Positions 15,671 to 23,518 are shown, counted from the first letter of the stretch. The stretch: 26,317 bases of DNA from CALGSZ01 sp042408955 (GCA_042408955.1 JBHOQQ010000071.1:1-26317); one strand, 5' to 3'. Made by a program: numbers and translations. The notes: a model not told the origin generated them from the letters alone.

Positions 15671-16534
15671 ATGAGCGCACTCCACCTGGTCCGGTTCGCC
15701 ACGTCGTCGCGCTCCGGTCGCTTCGTCCGGCTCATCGCTGCAATCGGCCTGTTCCTCGCTCTGCTGCCATTCACCACTGCCCCAACGGAAGCGGCGGGGG
15801 TTGCCTCTCTGACGCTGCACGTGTCTCGCTGCCCTGCCCATTACCCCGGCCCGTCCTACTTCCAGGTCTGCCATGAGCGCTGGTTCGGTGGCGTCAGCTT
15901 CACGGTCCAAGGCCCGACGTCGTTCAGCGCCACCACACCCCGGTCCGGTCCGGAAAAAGGTGTCATCTCTCGTGGTCGCCTGACTCCCGGCACCTATGTC
16001 ATCGCTGAGCGCTTCCCCGTGGGGACGCTTGATTTCCTCGTCTATTGCTCGCTGTGGAATCCCGATCAGCGCGTTCCGTTCTCCTACACGCGCAGTGGCA
16101 TTCAGATCACCCTCAATGCCGGCCAGGCCGTGTTGTGTGACTGGTTCCACGTGCCGGCCAAGGCAAGGGCTACCACCGATCTCAATCTTCGTGCTGGGCC
16201 GAGCACGAGCCATCCTGTGCTGGCAGTGATCCCCCGCGGGCGCCGCGTGGAACTGACAGGCCAGCGTGATAATGGCTTCCTCTCGGTCAGGTTCACGGGG
16301 ATTGATGGCTGGGCGTTCGGGCAGTTCCTCCGCCAGGAAGCCAGGACCGTGAGTCCGGCGACCGATCTCAATTTGCGCGCGGGACCGAGCACCCTGCACG
16401 ATGTGATCACCGTTATGCCGGCCGGTACGCTCGTCCGTGTCACCGGGCCACAGGCGGGTGGCTTCCTCGCGGTGCGGTTTCGTGGACTCGATGGCTGGGC
16501 TGCTTCCCGGTTTTTGCTTACCCAGGACCCGTGA
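15671..16534 (+). CDS. Secreted protein with two bacterial SH3 domains
   Basis: A 287-residue exported protein. The basic N-terminus and hydrophobic core LIAAIGLFLALLPF, followed by an Ala-rich stretch ending near residue 42, form a Sec signal. Residues about 45-162 make a beta-rich domain with four cysteines (54, 67, 126, 156), ending in LCDWFHVP. Two SH3b repeats follow, about 167-221 and 229-285, each with TDLNLRAGPST, a G-x-x-V-x-x-T/V-G turn and DGWA. Such SH3 domains usually bind cell-wall peptides. The start is ATG with AAAGGA about eight bases upstream. The N-terminal domain end resembles the remnant at 17452-17817. Function beyond surface or cell-wall association is unknown. Confidence 0.87.
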   Translation: MSALHLVRFATSSRSGRFVRLIAAIGLFLALLPFTTAPTEAAGVASLTLHVSRCPAHYPGPSYFQVCHERWFGGVSFTVQGPTSFSATTPRSGPEKGVISRGRLTPGTYVIAERFPVGTLDFLVYCSLWNPDQRVPFSYTRSGIQITLNAGQAVLCDWFHVPAKARATTDLNLRAGPSTSHPVLAVIPRGRRVELTGQRDNGFLSVRFTGIDGWAFGQFLRQEARTVSPATDLNLRAGPSTLHDVITVMPAGTLVRVTGPQAGGFLAVRFRGLDGWAASRFLLTQDP

Positions 16535-16546
16535 TCTAAATCACGG
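16529..16546. promoter_or_regulatory. CRP/FNR-type palindrome GTGA-N6-TCAC
   Basis: CCGTGATCTAAATCACGG is a perfect seven-base inverted repeat with a CTAA centre. It overlaps the stop codon of the SH3 gene and lies 113 bases before the excalibur gene start. The GTGA-six bases-TCAC core matches the CRP/FNR operator class. It could instead act as a small hairpin, but no T run follows. Confidence 0.4.
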
Positions 16547-16556
16547 TGCGCGGTGA

Positions 16557-16583
16557 AGGGAGCGTGGCCCAACCGCGCTCCCT
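16557..16583 (+). terminator. Candidate terminator of the SH3 gene
   Basis: AGGGAGCG (16557-16564) and CGCTCCCT (16576-16583) form a perfect eight-base GC-rich stem with an 11-base loop, 22 bases after the SH3 stop codon. There is no T tract, so it may be weak or Rho-aided. Confidence 0.4.
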
Positions 16584-16658
16584 CGTTGCGCGTAAGCAAG
16601 GTGAAGCCCGCCTGGCGCTTGCCAGTTTCCTCGCGCTCAAGGAGGAGGGAGAGCCCAG

Positions 16659-17033
16659 ATGGATCACCTCAGGCCATTCAACCCGCTCTTCATCGCTCTC
16701 CTCGTTGCTGCTTCACTTTCCGGATGGCTCGCGCCACTGCCGGTCTTCGCGGCTGAGCATCTCTGCTCGGATTACGCGTATCAAGAGGACGCACAGGCGA
16801 GGATCAACGACTATCCCGCCACGCTCGATCCCGATGGCGACGGCATCGCCTGCGAAGAGTTGCCCTCTCGCATGGCCGCTGCGCCGGCCCCGGCCGCCCC
16901 TGCCCCAGCCGCAGTGCCGGCGGCCGGCGTCGGGACAACCAGCCAAGCCGCCAGCCAAGCACCGTGGTTGATTGTGGCCGCGATCGTCGCGTTGCTGGCT
17001 ATCTCAGTACGGCTCCGGAGCCGGCGCGCCTAA
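16659..17033 (+). CDS. Excalibur-domain surface protein with C-terminal membrane anchor
   Basis: A 124-residue exported protein. A Sec signal (LFIALLVAASLSGWLAPLPVFAA, residues about 10-32) is followed by an excalibur calcium-binding domain: CSDYAYQEDAQ and the loop LDPDGDGIACEELP (about 56-69) with DxDxDGxxCE residues. Next come an Ala-Pro linker (about 70-90) and a membrane helix with a short RLRSRRA tail. No LPXTG motif is present, so anchoring is by the helix itself. A purine-rich ribosome site (AAGGAGGAGGG) precedes the ATG at a rather long distance. Calcium binding is known for the family; the cellular role is unknown. Confidence 0.85.
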   Translation: MDHLRPFNPLFIALLVAASLSGWLAPLPVFAAEHLCSDYAYQEDAQARINDYPATLDPDGDGIACEELPSRMAAAPAPAAPAPAAVPAAGVGTTSQAASQAPWLIVAAIVALLAISVRLRSRRA

Positions 17034-17451
17034 CGTACGAAAGAGATGATGCGCTTAGGGTATGCCGGCCGAAGCTCCATTGACCGCTGGTCAGGAGTTG
17101 CGCCGCAGGTTGAGGCAACTAGGTAGAAGGCGGCCGCGTCAGGCCGGGCTTCTTGCGATCGGTACGAAGGCACGCTCGTGATCAACAATGGCATTCGGAC
17201 GCTTTCCGGCTGGTTCCTCAGGCTGAACTCCTGCCCGCGCTTTGCGCATTGGGAACTGCCTGGCGGGAGTTCCGCCACGCTCTGAGCGACATGTTGTCCG
17301 AGGAGCTGGAACTGACCGGAGAGTGCGAGAGAGCCGGCTTCAGCCAGAAAAGTCAGCGCGGGGTCATCAGCCCCGCTCTAGAGATGATATCGGTCCAAAA
17401 CGGGATGGGGCCTCACTATTGCGTGTGCTCCCGCCGTGAGCGAGTCACCAC
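17034..17451. other. 418-base gap, probably degraded sequence
   Basis: No supported gene. A 39-codon frame (17062-17181) has an Arg/Leu/Gln-rich stretch (GQELRRRLRQLG) faintly like the start of an XRE helix-turn-helix, but it ends at once and could be chance. A longer plus frame (17153-17536) lacks recognisable motifs and overlaps the minus-strand remnant. The hairpin at 17358-17376 is the clearest element. Confidence 0.5.
17358..17376 (-). terminator. Candidate terminator for the minus-strand LPTTG remnant
   Basis: On the minus strand GCGGGG, loop CTGATGA and CCCCGC are followed by GCTGACTTTTCT. The stem is six bases, perfect and GC-only, with a short T run six bases later. It lies 76 bases after the remnant's stop codon. 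Confidence 0.4.
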
Positions 17452-17817
17452 TCACCGGTTCCAGGCCACGAGCAAGCCGCTCCCGCCCGTGGCAAGGGCG
17501 ACCATCAGCAGGAAAACCTGTGACTTAGTGGGTTGACGATCGGAGCTCGTCCCGAGCACTCCCGTTGTCGGCAGCTCCAGACCCTGACCAGGCGTTGGCT
17601 CCGGCTCACCGCGGGCATCCACGGGGATCACGTACAAGGAGCACGTCAGCACATCGTCCGCCCCCAAGTCCACGCCGATTCGATTGGTATTCGCGCCCCG
17701 GAGCGGGCGTGGCTCAGCCTCGTCGTCGCCTCCGCAAGGAGGTGCAGGAGGCATCGCATCGGGCGTTTGTCTTATTCGTGACGGCTCCAGCAGGAAGCCC
17801 GCGGTATGCCAAATCAC
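17452..17817 (-). pseudogene. C-terminal remnant of an LPXTG-type surface protein
   Basis: The frame encodes 121 residues and ends in a standard sortase-sorting pattern: LPTTG (82-86), a spacer, a hydrophobic helix (VFLLMVALATGGSGLLVAW) and a terminal Arg. Before it come a beta-like segment (RIGVDLGADDVLTCSLYVIPVD) and a Pro/Glu-rich linker. No signal peptide can be found: the only usable start is GTG 17817, and a stop codon lies just upstream in frame. A sortase substrate without export signal cannot function, so this is probably the 3' end of a broken gene. The segment before the linker resembles the end of the first domain of the SH3 protein at 15671. A short intact protein is less likely. 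Confidence 0.55.
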
Positions 17818-17877
17818 GAATTTATGGGATGGCTAGCCTCGGTCCTGTGCCAATCGCGGGATCGCTTGCGTCGTCTC

Positions 17878-17906
17878 TTGCCACGAGGCGACGGACGAGG
17901 TAGACT
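17878..17906 (+). promoter_or_regulatory. Promoter for the GntR gene
   Basis: A -35 box TTGCCA (17878-17883) and a -10 box TAGACT (17901-17906) are separated by exactly 17 bases. The predicted start near 17913 gives a leader of about 46 bases before ATG 17959. This supports the shorter GntR start. Confidence 0.5.
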
Positions 17907-17917
17907 TGGGTCACTCA

Positions 17918-17929
17918 TCGGACATCCGA
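17918..17929. promoter_or_regulatory. 12-bp palindrome at the GntR transcription start
   Basis: TCGGACATCCGA has five-base arms around CA. It lies just downstream of the predicted transcription start, a usual place for an autorepressor site. Assignment to the GntR protein encoded next is inference. Confidence 0.35.
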
Positions 17930-17958
17930 CAACCTCGATCGCTTTAGGTGCTCAGACA

Positions 17959-18753
17959 ATGGTCGCGGCGTCATCAATCGCAATCCCTCGGGAAGCGCTG
18001 TCGCACATCGTGCGAGACCGTATCACGCGGTTCATCATCGAGCGTGGCTATCGCCCTGGTGATCTTTTGCCGGCTGAGCCAGAGCTGGCCCGTGCGCTCG
18101 GCATTAGCAGGTCGTCGCTGCGCGAAGCGATGAAGGTACTCCAGACGCTTGGCGTCGTCGAAACAGTGCATGGGCGCGGGACGTTCGTGGGACGCTTCTC
18201 GTTCGATCCCCTGGTGGATGGCTTGGCGTTTGGCATTCGGATCGACCTGCACCAGAACATTCAAACCGTCCGCGAGCTCTTGGAAATCCGCATGATTCTG
18301 GAAAGTGCACTGGTGCAGCGGCTGGCCGGCTCGTGCACGCCGGAACACCTAGCAGAGCTACGCGCCATCGTTGACCGGATGGACGAACGGGCTGAGCGAG
18401 GCGAGGAATTTCCTGATGAAGACCGCGCCTTCCATGAGGCGCTGTACCGGCCCCTCGACAACGCGCTGGTTGTCCGGCTCCTGCAAGCGTTCTGGGATGT
18501 GATCATGCTGGTGCGGGATGAGCTGAGCTTTGAGGAGGTGCCACCGGTGGTGACGGCCACCAACCACCGCCGGATCGTCGAGGCGCTGGAGGCCGGTGAT
18601 GGCGCTGGCGCCGCCGAGGCTATGATCGCTCACTTTGATGGCGTGCAGCGGCGCCTGCGCGATCCCGCGCACGTCAGCTCTGACGGCCCCGTCCGGCCGG
18701 AGCCAGCCGGACCACGCCAGCAGGAGGAAGCACGTCAGCCCGAGCATCGCTAG
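17959..18753 (+). CDS. GntR-family transcriptional regulator, FadR/FCD subfamily
   Basis: A 264-residue regulator. The winged helix at about 10-80 contains GYRPGDLLPAEPELARALGISRSSLREAM and the wing VHGRGTFV. The FCD ligand domain (about 100-235) keeps all four metal or ligand positions: Asp155 and His159 in DRAFH, His203 in NHRRIVEAL and His225 in MIAHF. FCD regulators usually sense carboxylic acids such as hydroxy acids and sugar acids. ATG 17959 is chosen because the sequence upstream is not family-like and contains the promoter at 17878. It precedes the transporter and hydroxy-acid genes by 143 bases on the same strand, so it probably controls them. Confidence 0.92.
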   Translation: MVAASSIAIPREALSHIVRDRITRFIIERGYRPGDLLPAEPELARALGISRSSLREAMKVLQTLGVVETVHGRGTFVGRFSFDPLVDGLAFGIRIDLHQNIQTVRELLEIRMILESALVQRLAGSCTPEHLAELRAIVDRMDERAERGEEFPDEDRAFHEALYRPLDNALVVRLLQAFWDVIMLVRDELSFEEVPPVVTATNHRRIVEALEAGDGAGAAEAMIAHFDGVQRRLRDPAHVSSDGPVRPEPAGPRQQEEARQPEHR

Positions 18754-18896
18754 CCGACCAGCTTACGCTGCGAGCAATCCGGTGATGCGACGAGCAGCTT
18801 CGCGGAGCCGGTCTCAACGGAAAGGAGGTGCACGCGCGAAAATCGGGAACCCGGGCTCAGGGTGTGCGCAGCTAAAGAGAGGAAAGGAGCTCGACC

Positions 18897-20480
18897 GTGA
18901 ACATCGCGTTGCACAGAGGCGCTCGTTTTCTCCTTGCGATTGCCATGCTTGGCGCAGTGGCATTCCAGGGCGTTTCGGCGACGGCGGCACAAGAGGGTAC
19001 GGGAGGGACACTTGTCGGTGCCTTCGATGTCGGCCCAGGCGGATGTCCTGAGTGTTTTAACCCCTTGCAGGCGACAGCCGGGTTTACCTGGCTGGAGAAA
19101 TACTATTCGAAGCTGCTCCTCTACGATGTCACGTTCTCGCAGATCCAGGGTGAGCTCGCGGAGTCATGGGAGGTCTCACCCGATGCCACGCAATACACGT
19201 TCAAGTTGCGGCCCGGTGTCACCTGGCATGATGGCCAGCCATTCACCTCGGCCGATGTCAAATTCACCATCGAGCTGGCCAAGCACCCCGACAGCGCGAG
19301 CTACATCGGCGCTAAGTTCACCAGCGTCGAGTCCATCGAAACTCCCGACGATCTGACGGTCGTGCTCAAGCTGAGCCAGCCGAATGCCGCGATCCTCGAT
19401 GCGCTGACGTTCCTGGTCATGCTGCCGAAGCATGCGCTCGAGTCGATCCCGCCGGCCGATCTGGTCAAGTCCGATTGGTGGCGCACGAACCCAATCGGCA
19501 CCGGCCCGTTCAAGTGGAGCCAGTACAAGCCTGGCGAGTATGTTGAGCTGGTCGCCTACGATGGCTACTGGCGCGGCCGGCCAAAGCTCGACAAGATCAT
19601 TGACCGCTATTTCCCTGAGGCCGGAAGCTCGGTGATCGCACTCCGGTCTGGCGAGATTCAATTCACCTATCTGACCACGGATGAGGCGCTCTCGCTCAAG
19701 GATGACCCGAATATCACGATCCTGTCTGGCCCATCGCAGGTCGTCAATTACCTTGGCTTCGATCTAACCGACCCACGGTTCCAGGATGTGCGCGTTCGCC
19801 AAGCGTTTATGTACGCGATCGACCGCAAGGCGATCGTCGAGCAGCTCTACCAGGGACAAGCGACCATCGTCCCGTGCGCCTATGTCCTTGACAAATACCT
19901 TGCGCCCGACGCCAACGAGTACGCCTATGATCCGGAAAAAGCCAAGGCGCTCTTGGCAGAAGGTGGCTTCGACACCAGCAAGCCGGTGCAAGAAGTGACC
20001 TACTACACGGATCAGCTCTCAACGGACGTGCTCGTGACCATTCAGCAGATGCTGGCGGATGTCGGGATCACGATGGAGCTGCGCGCTGTTGACGTGCCCA
20101 CCTATAACCAGATTATGAGCACGCCAGACGACTGGGATGTGACCTTCGCTGGCGCGGCGAACGGCCCCGACCCAGATGTGATGTCTACCCACTTCGAGTC
20201 GAAGGATCAGAACCCAAACGCGCTCAACCGCTCGAACATCAAAGACGCCAATCTCGACCGCCTCTTCATCGAGGGTCGCCAGACGACCGATCCGGAGGCG
20301 CGTGCCAAGGTCTACCAGCAGATTTGCAAAATCATGAACGAGCAGGTCTACTGGGCGCCGATGTGGGTGACGACGCGCTTCGGAGGCGTCGCCAAGACGG
20401 TCGGCAACTTCGTCTGGACGCCTGCTCCAGGCGGTGGACGCTATTACGACGCCGCGGAGACGTGGACCATCAGCCAGTAG
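18897..20480 (+). CDS. ABC transporter substrate-binding protein, family 5 (Sec-exported)
   Basis: A 527-residue extracytoplasmic binding protein. It starts at GTG 18897 with AAAGGAG seven bases upstream. The N-terminus (FLLAIAMLGAVAFQGVSATAA) is a Sec signal with an Ala-x-Ala cleavage site, unlike the Tat signals of the two binding proteins in the minus operon. Family features include ESWEVSPDATQYTFKLRPGV, TSADVKFTIELA, GTGPFKWSQY and VRQAFMYAIDRKAIVEQLY. It leads a set with two permeases and three metabolic genes. A hairpin follows its stop. The ligand is inferred from the downstream genes: a hydroxy acid, sugar acid or derived glycoside rather than a peptide. Confidence 0.92.
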   Translation: MNIALHRGARFLLAIAMLGAVAFQGVSATAAQEGTGGTLVGAFDVGPGGCPECFNPLQATAGFTWLEKYYSKLLLYDVTFSQIQGELAESWEVSPDATQYTFKLRPGVTWHDGQPFTSADVKFTIELAKHPDSASYIGAKFTSVESIETPDDLTVVLKLSQPNAAILDALTFLVMLPKHALESIPPADLVKSDWWRTNPIGTGPFKWSQYKPGEYVELVAYDGYWRGRPKLDKIIDRYFPEAGSSVIALRSGEIQFTYLTTDEALSLKDDPNITILSGPSQVVNYLGFDLTDPRFQDVRVRQAFMYAIDRKAIVEQLYQGQATIVPCAYVLDKYLAPDANEYAYDPEKAKALLAEGGFDTSKPVQEVTYYTDQLSTDVLVTIQQMLADVGITMELRAVDVPTYNQIMSTPDDWDVTFAGAANGPDPDVMSTHFESKDQNPNALNRSNIKDANLDRLFIEGRQTTDPEARAKVYQQICKIMNEQVYWAPMWVTTRFGGVAKTVGNFVWTPAPGGGRYYDAAETWTISQ

Positions 20481-20499
20481 GCGCGAGCGCTCGCCTTCC

Positions 20500-20532
20500 C
20501 CTCCCCGTATCCTGATTGGGTCACCGGGGAGG
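20500..20532 (+). repeat. GC-rich hairpin between binding protein and permease
   Basis: CCTCCCCG (20500-20507) pairs exactly with CGGGGAGG (20525-20532) around a 17-base loop and is followed by AAAAA. A further 12-base palindrome GCGAGCGCTCGC (20483-20494) lies directly after the stop codon. The place is the same as that of the 19-bp repeat in the other transporter operon, so an mRNA-stabilising or attenuating role is plausible. Confidence 0.5.
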
Positions 20533-20605
20533 AAAAACCTCTGCCCGAGAGGCGGCTTGGTTGCGTTTGGCGCGGGAGGACCTTCGCGGGAGGGGATGAC
20601 CCGGC

Positions 20606-21562
20606 ATGGCGCGGTATATTCAGCGGCGGATCGCCATTGCGCTTCCCATCCTGCTTGCGATCACCGTGCTGATCTTTCTGCTGCTCCAGCTTACACCTGG
20701 CGATCCGCTGGATTCGTACGTGCCGCCGGATCAACCTCTGCCTGCCGAGCAGCGCGAGGCGCTTCGCCACCAGCTCGGTCTCGACCGGCCTCTTGCCATT
20801 CGCTATCTGTTCTGGCTGCGCGAAACGTTCCAGGGGAACCTCGGGTACCGCGCTAAGACGTTTGAGCCGGTGACGCAGGCAATCGCCCACCGCATCGGGC
20901 CGACGCTCCTGCTCATGGGTACCGCCATGGTCATCGGAATCACCGCTGGCGTCAGCCTCGGGGTGCTGGCGGCGGTCAAGCAGTATTCTCTTCTCGATAC
21001 AGCGCTCACCATCCTGGCGTTCCTCGGCGTCTCGCTCCCGGTCTATCTGGCCGGTCTCATCGGCCTGTATCTCTTTTCGCTTCGGATCGGCTGGTTTCCT
21101 TCTGGAGGATTTCAGACGCCAGGGGAGCCGTTCTCCCTCGCGGACCGCTTGCACCACCTGGTATTGCCGGCCTCGATTATCGCGATCAACTACGTCGCCT
21201 CCACGATGCGCTACACCAGGTCGGCGATGCTGGAGGTGCTCGGGCAAGATTACGTCCGGACCGCTCGCGCGAAAGGGTTGGGTGAGCGCATCGTGGTGGG
21301 TATTCATGCGCTGCGCAACGCTCTTTTGCCCGTGGTTACCATCATCGGCGCGTATATACCCAATCTGCTCGGCGGCGCGGTGTTCATCGAGTCAATCTTT
21401 TCCTGGCCTGGCATGGGGCGCCTCTTCCTCGATGGTGTCGAATCCCGTGACTATCCGTTGATTATGGGCATGACGCTCATTCTGGCGGTCGTCATCCTGG
21501 CCGCCAATCTGCTGACCGATATTGCCTACGCAATCGTCGATCCGCGGATTCGCTATGAGTGA
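20606..21562 (+). CDS. ABC transporter permease (DppB family)
   Basis: A 318-residue inner-membrane permease. The N-terminus YIQRRIAIALPILLAITVLIF with LQLTPGDPL is the family signature, followed by further spans. The EAA loop is in TARAKGLGERIVVGIHALRN (about 225-245), and the C-terminus ends in DIAYAIVDPRIRYE. A GGAGGGG ribosome site lies about 11 bases before ATG 20606. Its stop lies inside the start region of the next permease (ATGAGTGA), an 8-base overlap exactly as in the other permease pair. It works with the binding protein upstream; the ATPases must be encoded elsewhere. Confidence 0.93.
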   Translation: MARYIQRRIAIALPILLAITVLIFLLLQLTPGDPLDSYVPPDQPLPAEQREALRHQLGLDRPLAIRYLFWLRETFQGNLGYRAKTFEPVTQAIAHRIGPTLLLMGTAMVIGITAGVSLGVLAAVKQYSLLDTALTILAFLGVSLPVYLAGLIGLYLFSLRIGWFPSGGFQTPGEPFSLADRLHHLVLPASIIAINYVASTMRYTRSAMLEVLGQDYVRTARAKGLGERIVVGIHALRNALLPVVTIIGAYIPNLLGGAVFIESIFSWPGMGRLFLDGVESRDYPLIMGMTLILAVVILAANLLTDIAYAIVDPRIRYE

Positions 21563-22496
21563 CGCACGCCAGCAGCTTTCGGCCATGTCGAGTCCGCGGC
21601 GAGCAGTGGTGTCAGCGGGCGCTGCCATGCTAGGCCGGCAAACCCCAGTGCGGAGCCCACTTCAGCAGACCGTGCGTCGCTTCCTGCGGCACCGCATGGC
21701 CGTCATCGGCCTTGCCGTTGCGAGCGTTATCGTGCTGCTCGCGATTCTCGCGCCGCTGGTGACCCAGCATGGGCCAAATGCAATCGACCTGCGTGCACGG
21801 AACCAAGGCCCGTCAGCCGCTCACTGGCTGGGAACCGACCGGACCGGCCGCGACACGTTCTCACGAACCATCTATGCTGGGCGCGTCTCCCTTTCGGTCG
21901 GTGTTGTTGCCGTGGCGATCTCCGTTGCCATCGGCGCCGTGCTCGGCGCGACAGCCGGGTTCTTTGGTGGCTGGGTGGATAGCCTGGTCATGCGGTTCAC
22001 CGATGTGATGATGACGTTCCCTCCGATCGTCATCATTCTTACCGTCGCGGCTCTTGCTGGCCCGGGTGTCCGCAACACGATGCTCGTGATTGGCTTGCTG
22101 AACTGGCCCTTGCCCTGCCGCCTGGTTCGCGCGAAGTTCTTGGCAATCCGTGAGATGGAATTTGTGGTGGCAGCGCGCGCGCTCGGGGCACCGCGCTGGC
22201 GGATTATCGGCTTCCACGCATTCCCGAATGTCGTGGACGTGCTGGTGGTCTACGCGAGCTTGGGTGTCGCGACCGCCATCCTGCTCGAAGCTGGACTCAG
22301 CTTTCTCGGGCTGGGCGTGCAACCACCCACGCCAAGCTGGGGTAACATGCTCAACCCGGCGCGCAACGTGAGCATCCTCGAGCAGTATCCCTGGCAATGG
22401 ATGCCCGCTGGTGCCGCGATCGTTCTGACGGTGCTCGCGGTGAATTTCATCGGTGATGGGCTCCGCGATGCACTCGATCCGCGCATGAAGATTTAG
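21555..22496 (+). CDS. ABC transporter permease (DppC family)
   Basis: A 313-residue inner-membrane permease. ATG 21555 is chosen because it overlaps the preceding stop by 8 bases and gives the usual cytoplasmic N-terminus before the first span (MAVIGLAVASVIVLLAILAP). LGTDRTGRDTFSRTIY is the family motif. The EAA loop lies in AARALGAPRWRIIGFHAFPN, and the C-terminus is GDGLRDALDPRM. The DapA-family gene follows within about 35 bases, so the transporter and enzymes are probably one operon. No ATPase is adjacent. Confidence 0.93.
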   Translation: MSDARQQLSAMSSPRRAVVSAGAAMLGRQTPVRSPLQQTVRRFLRHRMAVIGLAVASVIVLLAILAPLVTQHGPNAIDLRARNQGPSAAHWLGTDRTGRDTFSRTIYAGRVSLSVGVVAVAISVAIGAVLGATAGFFGGWVDSLVMRFTDVMMTFPPIVIILTVAALAGPGVRNTMLVIGLLNWPLPCRLVRAKFLAIREMEFVVAARALGAPRWRIIGFHAFPNVVDVLVVYASLGVATAILLEAGLSFLGLGVQPPTPSWGNMLNPARNVSILEQYPWQWMPAGAAIVLTVLAVNFIGDGLRDALDPRMKI

Positions 22497-22529
22497 CAGA
22501 AACCAGTGAACACGAGGGGAGAAGAGAGC

Positions 22530-23465
22530 GTGACGACACTCGCGCAGCGGCTACATGGGATCATTCCGCCCGTGTGTACGCCATTTACCGAATCGCACGA
22601 GATAGATCTGCCCTCGTTGGAGCGGCTCATCACCTTTCTTCTTGATGCGGGCGTGCACGGGCTGTTCCTCCTTGGGTCAACGAGCGAAGGGGCGATTTTG
22701 ACCGCGGCACAACGAGCCGCGGTGCTCGACACCGGCGTGCGCATCGCCTCCGGCAAGGTGCCCGTGCTCGCAGGCGTGATCGACACCAGCACCGACCGGG
22801 TGATCGAGCACGCGCGAGCCGCTGCAAGCGCCGGTGTCGATGGGTTGGTTGTCACCGCGCCGTTTTACATCCAGCCCAGCCAGGACGAGATCATCGCGCA
22901 TTTCCGGGCCGTACAGGATGCGGTCTCGCTTCCCATCCTTGCTTACGATATCCCATCAGCGGTCCACACGAAGCTTGAGCGCTCGACCGTTGTCCGGCTC
23001 GCGGAGGAAGGCATCATCATTGGTCTCAAAGACAGCAGCGGGGACGAAGCAAATTTCCGAGGCGTGGTGATGGCAACGCGCCAGTTTCCACAGTTCGCTG
23101 CCTTCACCGGCTCGGAGCTCCTTGTGGATGCTGCCGTTGCAATCGGGGCGCGCGGCAGCGTGCCGGGGCTCGGGAATGTTGACCCGGCTGGATATGTTCG
23201 CTTATACGATGCTGCCCGGCGCGGCGATTGGGAAGCTGCCCGGGTTGAGCAGGATCGCCTGTATCGTCTCTTTTCCATCATTGAGCCCGGGATGGGCCGG
23301 ATGGGGTTTACCGCTTCCGCGATCGGGGGCTTCAAGACCGCCCTGATGCTGCGCGGTGTCATCGCTACCAATGTGCTGGCCCGTCCGATGCCGCGCTACA
23401 ACGCGGAGGAAATCGAGCAGGTTCGACGTGTTTTGGTAGACACAGGTTTGCTCCCGGCCGGCTGA
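22530..23465 (+). CDS. Dihydrodipicolinate synthase/N-acetylneuraminate lyase family protein
   Basis: A 311-residue class I aldolase-type TIM barrel. Lys167 in GLKDSSGD is the Schiff-base lysine and Tyr139 in AYDIPSAVH the catalytic Tyr. The pyruvate-carboxylate loop is GSTSEG (49-54) where DapA has a GTTGE motif, so lysine biosynthesis is unlikely. GTG 22530 is chosen because GGGGAG lies about eight bases upstream; GTG 22506 is possible. The family includes keto-deoxy sugar acid aldolases, 5-keto-4-deoxyglucarate dehydratase and 4-hydroxy-2-oxoglutarate aldolase. Placed between the permeases and two hydroxypyruvate/tartronate enzymes, a sugar-acid lyase or dehydratase is the likely role. Confidence 0.88.
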   Translation: MTTLAQRLHGIIPPVCTPFTESHEIDLPSLERLITFLLDAGVHGLFLLGSTSEGAILTAAQRAAVLDTGVRIASGKVPVLAGVIDTSTDRVIEHARAAASAGVDGLVVTAPFYIQPSQDEIIAHFRAVQDAVSLPILAYDIPSAVHTKLERSTVVRLAEEGIIIGLKDSSGDEANFRGVVMATRQFPQFAAFTGSELLVDAAVAIGARGSVPGLGNVDPAGYVRLYDAARRGDWEAARVEQDRLYRLFSIIEPGMGRMGFTASAIGGFKTALMLRGVIATNVLARPMPRYNAEEIEQVRRVLVDTGLLPAG

Positions 23466-23481
23466 CCCGTCCGGTGTGTTG

Positions 23482-23510
23482 TTGACCGGCAAAGAGGAGT
23501 CGCGTAGGAT
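23482..23510 (+). promoter_or_regulatory. Internal promoter before hydroxypyruvate isomerase
   Basis: TTGACC (23482-23487) and TAGGAT (23505-23510) are separated by exactly 17 bases, giving a start near 23517. It would let the isomerase and reductase genes be transcribed apart from the transporter. Confidence 0.5.
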
Positions 23511-23518
23511 GCGGAACC

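Noticed and set aside
15524..16399. Minus-strand frame of 291 residues under the SH3 gene
   Set aside because: No motifs, Arg/Gly/Glu-rich; the plus-strand gene has a signal peptide and two clear SH3 repeats.
17153..17536. Plus-strand frame of 127 residues
   Set aside because: No recognisable motif, weak start context, and it overlaps the end of the LPTTG remnant, which has clear sorting-signal features.
20444..21307. Minus-strand frame of 287 residues under the permease
   Set aside because: Antisense of a DppB gene with an unlikely composition and no ribosome site.
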